Of a stretch of 64,000 nt of DNA, positions 43,545 to 53,159 are shown piece by piece. The notes below the pieces were generated by a model that saw nothing but the letters and a program-made list of their open reading frames with translations, had not been told where the DNA came from and did not search any database. A program made the translations under genes and the position numbers. Origin of the DNA: an uncultured Aquimarina sp. (GTDB lineage Bacteria; Bacteroidota; Bacteroidia; Flavobacteriales; Flavobacteriaceae); assembly GCA_947498775.1 (NCBI GenBank), contig CANMLL010000001.1:124001-188000 (forward strand). Direction: 5' to 3'. Position 1 is the stretch's first letter; every line of letters begins with the position of its first letter.

Positions 43545-44600
43545 ATGAAGATGAATCGATTATTATACTCAGTAGGACTTTTGCTTGTACTATTTTCTTG
43601 CTCTGATTACGATGAGCAAGAATTTACAGTTTTACTACCTGATGCAGGACTTGATCAAGTCGTATTTACAGAAGATTCCGGAACAACCATTCAATTGGAT
43701 GGAGGTTCTTCCTCAGACGTGAATAATATTGGCTTTGACTATAAATGGACGATACTTAGTACGCCAGAGGGAGCAAGTGGAACATTAAGTGATATAAATA
43801 GTCCATCCCCCACGCTTGAAGTCTCGAATGAAGACTCTGGACGCTACCAGCTATCATTAAGGATTTTCAGAGGTGATCAAATTGCGCAAGACTTTGTTAA
43901 TATCGATGTCAACCCTGCTATAGCCCAAGTGATTTTTGTCAACGCTATAGACAGTGACGGGATAGCTTCACTAAGTATACCTTCTATTGCTATCACAGGT
44001 AATCCCGTTCAGCCTAGGTCTGTCGATGACAGGTATTATAATATCGACAAGAATATAGCACAAGAATCAGATGGGACGGTTCTGTTTGAAGTGAATTACA
44101 ATGGGAATACACTTTTTACAAATCAAACTTTAGAGGCTTTGAAAAGCTATACACTGTATTTGGCTGGGACTAGTAATAATCCCGAATTATTGTTTGTTGA
44201 AAAAACAAAAAATCAAAATTCAATTCCAATAGGTATCGTTGGTTTAGATGCTATTAACCTAGCACCGGACACTGATAATATTGTTTTGTTTATAGATGCA
44301 ACATCAGCAGGTTTTGGTGTACTTCCTGTTGACACTCTTTTTGGTGGGCTTGGTGTTTCAGAACAGTTTGGAACATTAAATTATCGAGATAATTCCGAAA
44401 TTTTCTTTCCTTCGAATACTTTAATTCCTTTACCTATTTGGGCGACTGTTAATGGTCAACGTATCAGCAATGATGCTGCTATTCTCTTGCCCCCAAATAG
44501 AGATGGAAATTTTGGGACTTTTATGCTTTTCCCAGACGCATCAGCAGAATTTGGACACACACTCATCTTTATCAATAACAGTGATTTACTGCCAGAATAA
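43545..44600 (+). CDS. PKD-like surface lipoprotein of siderophore operon
   Basis: 351 residues. Lipoprotein signal with Cys19 (LFSC). Residues ~28-125 form a PKD/Ig-like domain (PDAGLDQVVFTEDSGTTIQ, DYKWTILSTPEG, SGRYQLSLRI). The rest is beta-rich with no recognised motif and no catalytic residues. It precedes the TonB receptor by 8 bases and probably helps capture the ligand on the cell surface, like receptor-associated lipoproteins; the ligand is unproven. First gene of the operon. Confidence 0.78.
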   Translation: MKMNRLLYSVGLLLVLFSCSDYDEQEFTVLLPDAGLDQVVFTEDSGTTIQLDGGSSSDVNNIGFDYKWTILSTPEGASGTLSDINSPSPTLEVSNEDSGRYQLSLRIFRGDQIAQDFVNIDVNPAIAQVIFVNAIDSDGIASLSIPSIAITGNPVQPRSVDDRYYNIDKNIAQESDGTVLFEVNYNGNTLFTNQTLEALKSYTLYLAGTSNNPELLFVEKTKNQNSIPIGIVGLDAINLAPDTDNIVLFIDATSAGFGVLPVDTLFGGLGVSEQFGTLNYRDNSEIFFPSNTLIPLPIWATVNGQRISNDAAILLPPNRDGNFGTFMLFPDASAEFGHTLIFINNSDLLPE

Positions 44601-44608
44601 TTAGCCAA

Positions 44609-46975
44609 ATGAAACACATATATATAGTTGTAACATTCTTTTGCATTACATTATCTATAAATGCACAAACTACAATATCAGGTACAATCACCGATTATAA
44701 CGGTTTAAAGTTAGAAACAGCTTCAGTTATTCTTCAGGGTACTAATACAGGAACAACAACAGACAAAGAAGGTAGGTATAGCTTGCAAAACATCTTAAAT
44801 GGAACCTACACTTTAAAAATAAGTTATATTGGTTATTCTGATTACATAAAGGTGATTACGGTAGACGGAAACAATTTGACGGTTAATGCCCAATTATCCG
44901 AAAATACAGAAGCCCTGCAATTAGTAGAGGTTATAGGTCGAAAAAATACAGATTACCGACCCGATATTACCTTCGCAGGAACAAGAACCGGTGCGAATAT
45001 TAAAGTTGTGCCTCAGAGCATTGCTATTTTAAACAAAGAAATCATTGCAGATCAAGGATTATTTCGTCTTAATGAAGTCACAGAGAATGTAGCGGGTGTT
45101 ACCCGCACTAGAGCTGGTGATGAATTTACATCTCGTGGATTTAGGGTTAAGCACGATTACATTAACGGAAACAGAGCATTATTAGGTGCTGATTTTTCTG
45201 CTTCTACTATTGCAACGCAGTACGAACGTATAGAATTTATAAAAGGACCAGCAGCGGCTTTGTTTGGAAACAGTTCACCAGGTGGTGTTGTCAATGCGGT
45301 CACAAAAAAGCCTTTAAAAACAAGCAGAGTAGATGCAAGTTTAAGCTATGGTAGTTTTGAAACTAAGCGAAGTACTCTAGACGTGACAGGACCTTTGAAT
45401 GAAGATAAAAGTGTATTATATCGTGTAAACTTTGGTTGGGAAAATGCAGAAACCTTTCGGGATTTTCAAAAAAACAGGAGCATCCTTTTTGCCCCATCAC
45501 TGTCCTATCTGCCTTCCGATAAAACAAGCTTCAATATAGATATAGTTGGCACATTCAATAATGACACAGCCGGTATTGACAGGGGAATGCCCGTTTTGCA
45601 GAATGATTTGTTTGCATTGCCCATTAGTTTTAGTGCTGCCGAACCATTTGATAATAGACAGAACAGCAATGTTTTATTAACCGTTTCTGGAAGCCATATT
45701 TTTAATGATGCCATAGCATTGAATGTGTCTTATACGCGTTCCGATTTTGATCAAAACTTTTTAGAAACTCGTTCTGCTAATCGATTTACGGATGATGGTA
45801 CAGAGTTGATAAGAAATATAAACGATAGAGTAACAGACGGTTTCTCAGACTTTGTTACTACATATCTAGTCAGTAAATTTAATACCGGTAAGGTATCCCA
45901 CGAAGCCGTATTCGGATGGGATTATTATGAAACTTTTCAAGACTCAAGAACACGCTCAGCAACCGGTGAGGCAAATGGTGTTCCTAACCTTATATTTGAT
46001 AATAGAGTTCCCATACAAAGTATGGTTGGATTACCTGTAAATTTTATAGATGAGCAATCTGGTTTTATTATTGCAAGTCAATATAGAGGTATTTATCTTC
46101 AGGATTTAATAACTATAGGGAGGTTAAAAGTCTTAGCCGCTCTACGGTATGAGTCATTTGACCAATCTTTATTAGCAGGTGATTCAGGTTTAGATTTAAC
46201 CGATAATATAGACAATACTGTAGTGCTGCCAAGATTAGGGCTTACCTATGAAATCAACGATAACTTCAATGTTTTTGCTAGTTTTACCGAATCCTTTGCG
46301 CCTCAAGATATTCCGGTTGGGGTGAACTCGGTTGAAGATGACGAAACTTTTGATCCTCTAGCCAGCAATCAATTGGAGATCGGTACAAAAGCGACGTTTT
46401 TAGATAATAAATTACTAGCACAATTAAGTTTATACACAATAAATAGGTCAGGTCGTTTAATCGAAGACCCCAGCGCAGGAAGCGGTCTGGTACAATTACA
46501 ACAAGTGGGTGATGAAACTAGCAGAGGATTAGAAATTGACGTTTCCGGACGCATATCGAATAATTTTACATTAACTGCGAATTATGCATATAATGAAGTA
46601 GAAATATTGGATGATGACTTTGCAATACTTCAGTTAGAATTAGCTAATAATAACCCACAACATACAGCAGGATTTTGGGGCAAATACACCTTTACAGATG
46701 GATTTTTAAACAATTTAGGTTTAGGTTTGGGGGGGCGTTATGTAAGTGCAAGTCAGATAGCGGACACTTCGCCAAATAGAATTAATGATTTTATTAATTT
46801 TCCAAGTTACGCGACAGCTAGAGCAGGATTATTTTATAAGTATCAGAATGTTGATTTAACCTTGAATATCAATAACATTTTTGATGAGCGTTATTTTGTA
46901 GGTGGCGTAAATGCAGGACGCGTATTCCCTGGTGCACCAAGAAACTTTTTGTTAACGATAGGGTATTCATTTTAG
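44609..46975 (+). CDS. TonB-dependent siderophore receptor
   Basis: 788 residues. Signal peptide ending at NAQ, carboxypeptidase-regulatory-like domain (residues ~22-95, LETASVILQGTNTGTTTDKEG), plug with VPQSIAILNKEII and NEVTENVAGVTRTR, typical of FhuA/FoxA-type hydroxamate receptors, and a 22-strand barrel ending NFLLTIGYSF with terminal Phe. Two small membrane proteins and a PepSY protein follow; in Proteobacteria the same gene set surrounds ferrioxamine/pyoverdine-type receptors. Iron import is likely; the exact siderophore is unknown. Confidence 0.95.
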   Translation: MKHIYIVVTFFCITLSINAQTTISGTITDYNGLKLETASVILQGTNTGTTTDKEGRYSLQNILNGTYTLKISYIGYSDYIKVITVDGNNLTVNAQLSENTEALQLVEVIGRKNTDYRPDITFAGTRTGANIKVVPQSIAILNKEIIADQGLFRLNEVTENVAGVTRTRAGDEFTSRGFRVKHDYINGNRALLGADFSASTIATQYERIEFIKGPAAALFGNSSPGGVVNAVTKKPLKTSRVDASLSYGSFETKRSTLDVTGPLNEDKSVLYRVNFGWENAETFRDFQKNRSILFAPSLSYLPSDKTSFNIDIVGTFNNDTAGIDRGMPVLQNDLFALPISFSAAEPFDNRQNSNVLLTVSGSHIFNDAIALNVSYTRSDFDQNFLETRSANRFTDDGTELIRNINDRVTDGFSDFVTTYLVSKFNTGKVSHEAVFGWDYYETFQDSRTRSATGEANGVPNLIFDNRVPIQSMVGLPVNFIDEQSGFIIASQYRGIYLQDLITIGRLKVLAALRYESFDQSLLAGDSGLDLTDNIDNTVVLPRLGLTYEINDNFNVFASFTESFAPQDIPVGVNSVEDDETFDPLASNQLEIGTKATFLDNKLLAQLSLYTINRSGRLIEDPSAGSGLVQLQQVGDETSRGLEIDVSGRISNNFTLTANYAYNEVEILDDDFAILQLELANNNPQHTAGFWGKYTFTDGFLNNLGLGLGGRYVSASQIADTSPNRINDFINFPSYATARAGLFYKYQNVDLTLNINNIFDERYFVGGVNAGRVFPGAPRNFLLTIGYSF

Positions 46976-46981
46976 AAATAT

Positions 46982-47305
46982 ATGGCAATCACATATTCAA
47001 TACTTGCAGTCATTTTTGGATACAGCACATCAAAATATTTTCCTGTAGATGTGCCATTATTTTCAAAGTTGAGTTTGAGCAAGTTTGTCAAAAAGGCAAT
47101 TAGCGCAATATGCTATAGTATTTCATTAGTTTTATTTATTGCAGAATATGGTAGCGGTACCGGCACCCTAGTTTGGTTATTTACCATAAGCCTTGTTTTA
47201 AGTGCCTTGATTTTGGGGTTGCCTTACAAATCAAAATTAATATATGCCTTTTTAGGATGTACTATTCTTTTTTTAATCCTTGATATCGTTTACTATGCCG
47301 GCTAA
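46982..47305 (+). CDS. Small membrane protein of the siderophore operon (DUF3325-like)
   Basis: 107 residues, four hydrophobic segments (ITYSILAVIFGYSTSKYF, AISAICYSISLVLFIAEY, LVWLFTISLVLSALILGL, IYAFLGCTILFLILDIVYY). Position and topology match the DUF3325-like proteins that lie between a siderophore receptor and PepSY genes. Likely part of an inner-membrane iron-release or transport assembly. It overlaps the next gene by 11 bases. No catalytic residues are evident. Confidence 0.6.
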   Translation: MAITYSILAVIFGYSTSKYFPVDVPLFSKLSLSKFVKKAISAICYSISLVLFIAEYGSGTGTLVWLFTISLVLSALILGLPYKSKLIYAFLGCTILFLILDIVYYAG

Positions 47306-47576
47306 TCAAAAATACTTGTCAAGTACAGGACAACGTTGGTTAAAAATTACAGCTGGAATTATTGGTGGTTATTTGGTAACAATGTTGCTTCATAACGCTA
47401 TCGGAATTCATCTAACCAACAAAGGTGGTATCGCACTAACAAGTGCATTCAGTGCCTTTTTTATGTGGGTCGGTCTAATGGTTTGGGCATTTATGAGCAA
47501 AAGTGGTTGGAAAATTTGGGGCATCTATCTATTAATCATTAGTGTTTGTTCTTTAATAATTTATTTAGGATTATGA
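47295..47576 (+). CDS. Small membrane protein of the siderophore operon (DUF3649-like)
   Basis: 93 residues from the ATG at 47295 (a TTG five codons upstream is less likely). Three TM segments (LKITAGIIGGYLVTMLL, IALTSAFSAFFMWVGLMVWAF, WGIYLLIISVCSLIIYLGL). It resembles the DUF3649-type iron-transport-associated proteins by order and size. The stop overlaps the PepSY start (ATGA), so both should be made together. Confidence 0.6.
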   Translation: MPANQKYLSSTGQRWLKITAGIIGGYLVTMLLHNAIGIHLTNKGGIALTSAFSAFFMWVGLMVWAFMSKSGWKIWGIYLLIISVCSLIIYLGL

Positions 47577-49180
47577 AGTTAAAAGCACTAAACCCAAGAG
47601 TACACAATATTTTATTCCATACGCACACTGTTGCCGGAATCGTTATTAGTTTTGCACTGTTCGTGATTTTTTATGCCGGTGCTTTTGCTCTATTTAGAGA
47701 CGAATTGTATCAGTGGGAAAACCACAGGGCAAGACAGGTCAAGATTCAAAAAGTAGATACCGACGAAGTTTTAAGACAGGTTGAAGCGCAATATCCAGAT
47801 TTTAAGAAAAGTGGTCAAACCAGTATAGTGTACAACAGCGACAGTCAACCCTATATCCAATTTTATGCCGATTTAGAGACTGATGACAAACGCAATAATA
47901 GAATACGTGCCCTGATAAATCCCGAAACTTGGGAAATTACAGATAACAGAAAACCGTTGACTACAGTAGGCGAAACACTATACCATTTACATTACTTTGA
48001 CCAAATCCCAGAATTTGGTATTTGGATTTCTGGATTTGTGTCTTTATTCTTTTTGTTCACTATAGTTACAGGAGTTTTAATTCATTGGAAAAACATCATC
48101 AGAAAATTCTATGCCCTTTCCATAAGAAAGAAACTAAAAAATATCTGGACAGATGCACACACGATGTTGAGCATTATTGGTTTGCCATTTCAAGTGATTT
48201 ATGCGGTTACAGGTTGTTTGTTCGGCTTGTTAACGTTACTACTGGCACCTTCGGTTGTTTTGATGTTTCAAGGTAGTACCGACCCAATTTATGAAAACAT
48301 ACAACCACAGCGCACGATGCGACCCAACGAGGACGCAAAAAACGCAAATATGTTATCCATTACCAATATCTATGATGACCTGCAAAAAGAATTTCCAAAC
48401 CACACGATTCAAAACGCACAAACTATTCATTATGGATATGAAGACGCTACCATAAGTTTTAGGATAGATGATGGTAAAGGAATTGTAAATGATGGTAATT
48501 TAGTATACAGTTTGGCCAGCGGGGAGCGTATAGCAGAAATCCTACCCAACGACAAAACCTACACCCAAACCGTTTATAATCTAATGACCAAATTGCATTT
48601 CGCTACCTATGGCGGAATCTTACTCAAGATGGTCTATTTTATTTTGGCTATGATTACTTGTTTTTCCATTATTAGCGGTGTTATGATTTGGAAAACTGCG
48701 AGAGATAAAAGCAATTATTCAATGAAACAAAAACGCTTTCATCATCAGGTTACCAAAGTTTATTTGGCTATTTGCCTAGGCTTGTTTCCAGCTACAGCAT
48801 TATTGTTTATCGCAAATAAAGCCATTCCATTTTCTATTGAAAACAGAGCCTTTTATGAAAATACGGTATTCTTTGGTGGCTGGCTGATTTTAATTCTAAT
48901 AGGCCTGTTTTGGAACGATTTAAAACAGCTCAATGTAAAATACTTAATCATAGGTGGTATCGCTTCTCTATTAATCCCTGTCCTAAATGGATTAGTTACC
49001 GGAGATTGGTTTTTTATTGCTTTCGCTAAAACGAAATATATCATCGCATCCATAGATATATTTTGGTTGTTAACAGGAATAAGTGCGTTATGGATTGCCA
49101 ATCTTAGTAATCAACCTAAAGATAAGACCACCAAACATTCGCAAGAAAACGAAGTGAAAAATAAGATGCTAAATTCTTAG
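47573..49180 (+). CDS. PepSY-associated transmembrane protein
   Basis: 535 residues from the ATG at 47573, which overlaps the previous stop by 4 bases. LFHTHTVAGIVISFALFVIFYAGAF is TM1; LYHLHYFDQIPEFGIWISGFVSLFF is TM2; ends with additional helices (VYLAICLGLFPATALLFI and more), so it is the long, multi-helix form of PepSY_TM proteins. The periplasmic region after TM1 carries a PepSY-type fold. Probably a ferric-siderophore reductase or release factor in the inner membrane, by analogy with neighbours; haem ligands are not certain. End of the operon. Confidence 0.85.
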   Translation: MKLKALNPRVHNILFHTHTVAGIVISFALFVIFYAGAFALFRDELYQWENHRARQVKIQKVDTDEVLRQVEAQYPDFKKSGQTSIVYNSDSQPYIQFYADLETDDKRNNRIRALINPETWEITDNRKPLTTVGETLYHLHYFDQIPEFGIWISGFVSLFFLFTIVTGVLIHWKNIIRKFYALSIRKKLKNIWTDAHTMLSIIGLPFQVIYAVTGCLFGLLTLLLAPSVVLMFQGSTDPIYENIQPQRTMRPNEDAKNANMLSITNIYDDLQKEFPNHTIQNAQTIHYGYEDATISFRIDDGKGIVNDGNLVYSLASGERIAEILPNDKTYTQTVYNLMTKLHFATYGGILLKMVYFILAMITCFSIISGVMIWKTARDKSNYSMKQKRFHHQVTKVYLAICLGLFPATALLFIANKAIPFSIENRAFYENTVFFGGWLILILIGLFWNDLKQLNVKYLIIGGIASLLIPVLNGLVTGDWFFIAFAKTKYIIASIDIFWLLTGISALWIANLSNQPKDKTTKHSQENEVKNKMLNS

Positions 49181-49595
49181 GATTAAATTTTCAATTATGG
49201 CGTAAAAAATTGAAAGAGCACTTAAATGGAGGGAAAAAGAAAAGCATTACTGATAACTAGGGGCGGCAAATGACCAAAATATTTTTTGGAATCTTTACGA
49301 AGCAGCACGTTGTACTTAGAAAATAAGATTGATTTATCTAAATAGTTTTCATAGTTCGCTAGGTTTTTTTTTGATTAAAATTGATTTGGATAGAAATAGG
49401 GAAAGTTTATCATTCACTATTGCGAGATGATAACAAATTCTTCTTAATTCTGTAATTAGCATTGACAAGTTTGGTCTAATGATTGGGCAGGTATTTTTGA
49501 AATTTTTATTTTAGCCTATACTTCCAATTTTTATTAAATTATTTTACTGTTCTAAATCTGTACTGTTTCGTATGGATTCTTAATTTATGGTAAAT
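49181..49595. other. 415-bp gene-free stretch between convergent clusters
   Basis: AT-rich, many stops in every frame, no tRNA or hairpin with a convincing T-run. I see nothing functional except that it must hold transcription ends for two convergent operons. Confidence 0.35.
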
Positions 49596-50222
49596 TTATT
49601 TTACATATTGTTTTATCAATTCTTCGTTAGGAAACCCCATATACAGTTCTTGGTCAGGCTCCATGACTTGAGTTTTTGACAAATCGCCGATAAAGGCCGG
49701 CTTAAAACCAATATCTGAAATGAGTTGCAATGTGATTTCTTTTGCTTGTTTATTACTTGCGCCAAATGGTACAATCTCTTGCGCATCTTCTTTTTTAAAT
49801 GCTTTGTCTCTCAATTGCGCGGCTGGTATGGTATTAAATGCTTTGCTGACAGCCGCTCCTTTAAAATAATGCGCCACCCATTCGGATTCTCTATAGTTTT
49901 GTGCATTCATCTGCTTTTTGATTTCCGCACCATCGCGTTGCACATAGAAGTTGGTGGTATCAATAAGGATTGTATCTTCTAGGTTACCAATTCTTTCATG
50001 AACTTCAGGAAGCATTCCATAAGGTGTGGCAAGTAAAATGACCTCTCCAAAAGTAGCGGCTTCTTCAACGGTTCCTCGATGTGCCCGTTGGCCAATTTCG
50101 TTGACCAAGCCTGAAAGTTTTTCTGGGTTTCGGGAACTAAAGAATACCTCATGTCCCGCGTTTGCAAAGTGTTTGCCCAGGTTGCCTCCAATATTTCCTG
50201 AGCCTATGATTCCTATTTTCAT
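49596..50222 (-). CDS. F420-reductase-like NAD(P)-binding protein
   Basis: 208 residues; GIIGSGNIGGNLGKHFANAG and SSRNPEKL, then LLATPYGMLPEVHERIG and the later AVSKAFNTIPAAQL. Related to the copies at 14146, 14778, 33414 and 54348 but with a distinct middle. Likely NADPH-dependent reductase; the F420 substrate is unlikely in this phylum. Last gene of the right-hand cluster, 52 bases after the NmrA-like gene. Confidence 0.84.
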   Translation of the reverse strand: MKIGIIGSGNIGGNLGKHFANAGHEVFFSSRNPEKLSGLVNEIGQRAHRGTVEEAATFGEVILLATPYGMLPEVHERIGNLEDTILIDTTNFYVQRDGAEIKKQMNAQNYRESEWVAHYFKGAAVSKAFNTIPAAQLRDKAFKKEDAQEIVPFGASNKQAKEITLQLISDIGFKPAFIGDLSKTQVMEPDQELYMGFPNEELIKQYVK

Positions 50223-50274
50223 GTTAAAACGTTTTAATTGATTTTAGTCTTATTTATCTTTTACTATATGACTA

Positions 50275-51174
50275 CTAAGTAAAATAGTATCTATGGTCCC
50301 AAGCAAATCTGGCGAACGACCTTGGACTAGTACCGGTAATCTTGGTAAAGGTTTCTGTTGCTACATTTGCAAAAGCACCGTTTTTGCCCGCTTCATAAAC
50401 TCCTTTTAGTTCCACGGGGGAATTAGTTTTATTTGAATGTTCGATAAATGCTTCTTCTGAAGGTTCGTGCGTAAAGGTTTTGTTTTTATTAAGTTTGGAA
50501 AGCTCTTGTTTGATTTCCTCAGCAGTGAGTGTATCAGGTCCGGTTAACATAAAGTAATCCTTTTCAAATAAGTCTGATTTTGATGAATCTGTTAATAAAG
50601 CAGCAGCAGCTAATGCAATGTCCCTACAATCTAAAAGTGCCATTTTACCATCACCAGATGGCAGATAAAAAGTGTTATCACCTTTCTCGTAAAGCCCTGG
50701 TACGATTAAAAAGTGCTGCATAAAAATGGTAGGCCTTAGCATGGTGGCAGGTATACCACTTTTTCTAATCATTTCTTCTCCCGCCCAATGTGCAGCACCA
50801 GGCCCTTCTTGTGCCTCAGGGCTTGCTACATCAACACTTACCTTTACGATGTAATTTACTCTCTGCTCTTTTGCCTCACGAATTACCTTTTCTTGGGATT
50901 CCACCATTTTGTTAGACAGCGGTGTGATTAAACAAAGGCTGTCTACACCTTTGATAGCTTCCGCAATAGATTTATTATCTTCCAAGTCGAACTTGACCAG
51001 TTTCACAGTGTTTTTGTTAAAATCTTTAAGCAACGCTGCTTTGTTAGCGCTTGGGTCACGTGTGCCTATACGAACTTCCTTTACATCGGGGCGCGCTGCT
51101 AATAGAGCGGTAAGTTCACTACCGATATTCCCTGTTGCTGCGGTTATTAAAATTGTTTCTTTCATTATATCCAT
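50275..51174 (-). CDS. NmrA-like atypical SDR
   Basis: 299 residues. N-terminal TAATGNIGSELTALLA Rossmann motif, then RIGTRDPS. No YxxxK; the family is NAD(P)H-sensing or isoflavone-reductase-like (NmrA/QOR2 group). GIPATMLRPTIFMQHFL is characteristic. It may act as a redox sensor or quinone reductase. An ATG three codons in (51165) is equally possible as the start. Sits between two oxidoreductase genes on the same strand. Confidence 0.85.
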   Translation of the reverse strand: MDIMKETILITAATGNIGSELTALLAARPDVKEVRIGTRDPSANKAALLKDFNKNTVKLVKFDLEDNKSIAEAIKGVDSLCLITPLSNKMVESQEKVIREAKEQRVNYIVKVSVDVASPEAQEGPGAAHWAGEEMIRKSGIPATMLRPTIFMQHFLIVPGLYEKGDNTFYLPSGDGKMALLDCRDIALAAAALLTDSSKSDLFEKDYFMLTGPDTLTAEEIKQELSKLNKNKTFTHEPSEEAFIEHSNKTNSPVELKGVYEAGKNGAFANVATETFTKITGTSPRSFARFAWDHRYYFT

Positions 51175-51239
51175 ATCTTTTGGTTAAATTTTTCTACACC
51201 CAATCCAAAAAAATTGTGGCTTTAATTCATGCTAATACT

Positions 51240-52031
51240 TTATTGAACCTTTCCTGCTAATCCGGCAGTAGGCATTTTTACTGTCATACCGCCGTCAATA
51301 GCCAGAATTTGTCCGGATACATAAGATGACCTCTCAGAGGCGAAATATAAAATGGCATCTGCAATTTCATTTGATTCGCCGGCTCGTTGTAACGGGATAT
51401 TGGCTTCATAGAAAGCCGACATGTCTCCATTTTGCGTAAAGCGTTGTAGCATAGGTGTTATAATGGGACCAGGGGACACGCAATTAACACGAATCCCCAA
51501 AGGTCCTTGTTCAACAGCTAATTGTCGTGTTAAGCCATTAACCCCCGTTTTGGAAGCTGTGTAGGCCGATAATCCGGCACCACCTAGAAATGTCCATTCC
51601 GTAGATAGTAAAATAATTGAACCCCCAGGTCTACGAAGCAAGGGTAATCCATATTTTACAGTGAGCCAAGTACCTTTGAGGTTGGTATCTATCATTACAT
51701 CCATATCATCATCGCCAAGTTGGTCAATGGGAAGGGTATGAGGTTGTTCCCGTCCTGCATTGGCTACAATAATATCCAGCGCCTCAAATTTTTCTTTTAT
51801 TGTATCATAGCCTTTGATGATAGAATCTCTGTCGGTGACATCCATTTGAAGAAATAGGCTTTTTACACCTTTTTCTTTTAAAGTTTTTGCCACGGCTTCA
51901 CCTTTTTCTTTACGTCTACCCGTAACAATCACGTGTGCTCCTTCCTCTGCAAACTGATGCGCTGTAACTTCACCGATACCTGAAGTAGCTCCGGTGAGCA
52001 ATACCACTTTTTCTTTTAATTGTAAATCCAT
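51240..52031 (-). CDS. SDR oxidoreductase
   Basis: 263 residues. TGATSGIGEVTAHQ cofactor motif, VTGRRKEKG (NADP-type), NAG, Ser...YTASK (LLSTEWTFLGGAGLSAYTASKTG) and the C-terminal SSYVSGQILAIDGGMTV. A normal classical SDR of the glucose-dehydrogenase / 3-oxoacyl-reductase group. Starts 20 bases after the quinone-reductase-like gene. Substrate unknown. Confidence 0.92.
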   Translation of the reverse strand: MDLQLKEKVVLLTGATSGIGEVTAHQFAEEGAHVIVTGRRKEKGEAVAKTLKEKGVKSLFLQMDVTDRDSIIKGYDTIKEKFEALDIIVANAGREQPHTLPIDQLGDDDMDVMIDTNLKGTWLTVKYGLPLLRRPGGSIILLSTEWTFLGGAGLSAYTASKTGVNGLTRQLAVEQGPLGIRVNCVSPGPIITPMLQRFTQNGDMSAFYEANIPLQRAGESNEIADAILYFASERSSYVSGQILAIDGGMTVKMPTAGLAGKVQ

Positions 52032-52051
52032 TTTTTTAATTATTTAAATGA

Positions 52052-53023
52052 TTATATGGTTAAAACTGTTTTTCCTTTGAGGCTTCTTTCACTCATTTTT
52101 TGAAATACGTTGTTAGCATCTTCAAATGGAAATGTATTATCAGGCTCGGGGAAATTGAGTTTTCCTTTGGCGTACCACTTGAAAAGTTTTTTAAACGTTT
52201 TCCGAACCGTTTTTGGTTCTTTTACGATATAAGCTGCAAAATCTGTCCCTACTAAGGAAGCATTTCGAATAAGCATTTCTATCGAGGTCAACTGTGGTAT
52301 TTCTCCACTGGCCGCACCTACCGGAAGTATTCTGCCTTCCCAGGCAATACTTTCTAATGCTTTTTGGAATAAGTTCCCACCGACCAGGTCGGCGATAACA
52401 TCTAAACCTTTGCCAGCTGTGATTTCTTTGGCGCGTGCTATGATATCTTCTGTTTTATAATTGATAAATTCCTTAGCGCCCAAAGATTTTAAATAATCCA
52501 TTTCTTCCGCTTTGGAATAGATTGCAATAACATTTGCCCCCTTAGCCGCTCCTATTTCGACCATTCTTGAACCCACACCGCCTGTAGCCCCGAAAATCAA
52601 AAGACTTTCCCCTGACTTTAAATTACCTCGATGTATCGCAGAAATATAGGCAGTGCCATACGCAATGGGTATAGCTGCCGCTTGGGTAAATGATACAGAT
52701 TCAGGAATGATTTCTAATAAATTCTCAGGAACGTCTACATATTCTTGATAAGCCCCAAAATCCATAGATGACATGACCCGGTCGCCCTCTTTATATTTTT
52801 CTGAATGGGATGCGGTCACTTGCCCTGAAATTTCAAATCCAGGACTAAAAGGTAACGGTGGCGGATTTTGGTGGGTACCCATCACCTGCATTAAATCTGC
52901 TGGGTTAACACCGATTGCGCGTACTTTAATCCGCACTTTGCCTTTTGAGAGTTCGTTCTGTTGGATGTCCAGAAGCTTGAACTGGTCAAGGTCTCCAGGT
53001 TCCATAATTCGCCATGATTTCAT
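52052..53023 (-). CDS. Zinc-independent NADPH:quinone oxidoreductase-like MDR protein
   Basis: 323 residues, medium-chain dehydrogenase family. N-terminal GroES-like fold (RAIGVNPADLMQVMG, SPGFEISGQVTA), nucleotide motif FGATGGVGSRMVEIG and IYSKAEEM. Zinc ligands (Cys/His near residues 38-66) are absent, as in QOR-type quinone reductases. Reduces quinones or alpha,beta-unsaturated carbonyls with NADPH. It may have its own promoter in the 136-base gap upstream; I see no clear box there. Confidence 0.9.
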   Translation of the reverse strand: MKSWRIMEPGDLDQFKLLDIQQNELSKGKVRIKVRAIGVNPADLMQVMGTHQNPPPLPFSPGFEISGQVTASHSEKYKEGDRVMSSMDFGAYQEYVDVPENLLEIIPESVSFTQAAAIPIAYGTAYISAIHRGNLKSGESLLIFGATGGVGSRMVEIGAAKGANVIAIYSKAEEMDYLKSLGAKEFINYKTEDIIARAKEITAGKGLDVIADLVGGNLFQKALESIAWEGRILPVGAASGEIPQLTSIEMLIRNASLVGTDFAAYIVKEPKTVRKTFKKLFKWYAKGKLNFPEPDNTFPFEDANNVFQKMSERSLKGKTVLTI

Positions 53024-53159
53024 CTGTTCTTTAGTTGTTTAAATGGTTCTTATTGAGTGAACTGATTTGTATACCCTAAAGCTAAACACTAGAGACTCAT
53101 TGGCGTTTTACTATTCATCGTTTCTATGTCATTTTAACACGCTTCATTCAAGAAAATAG

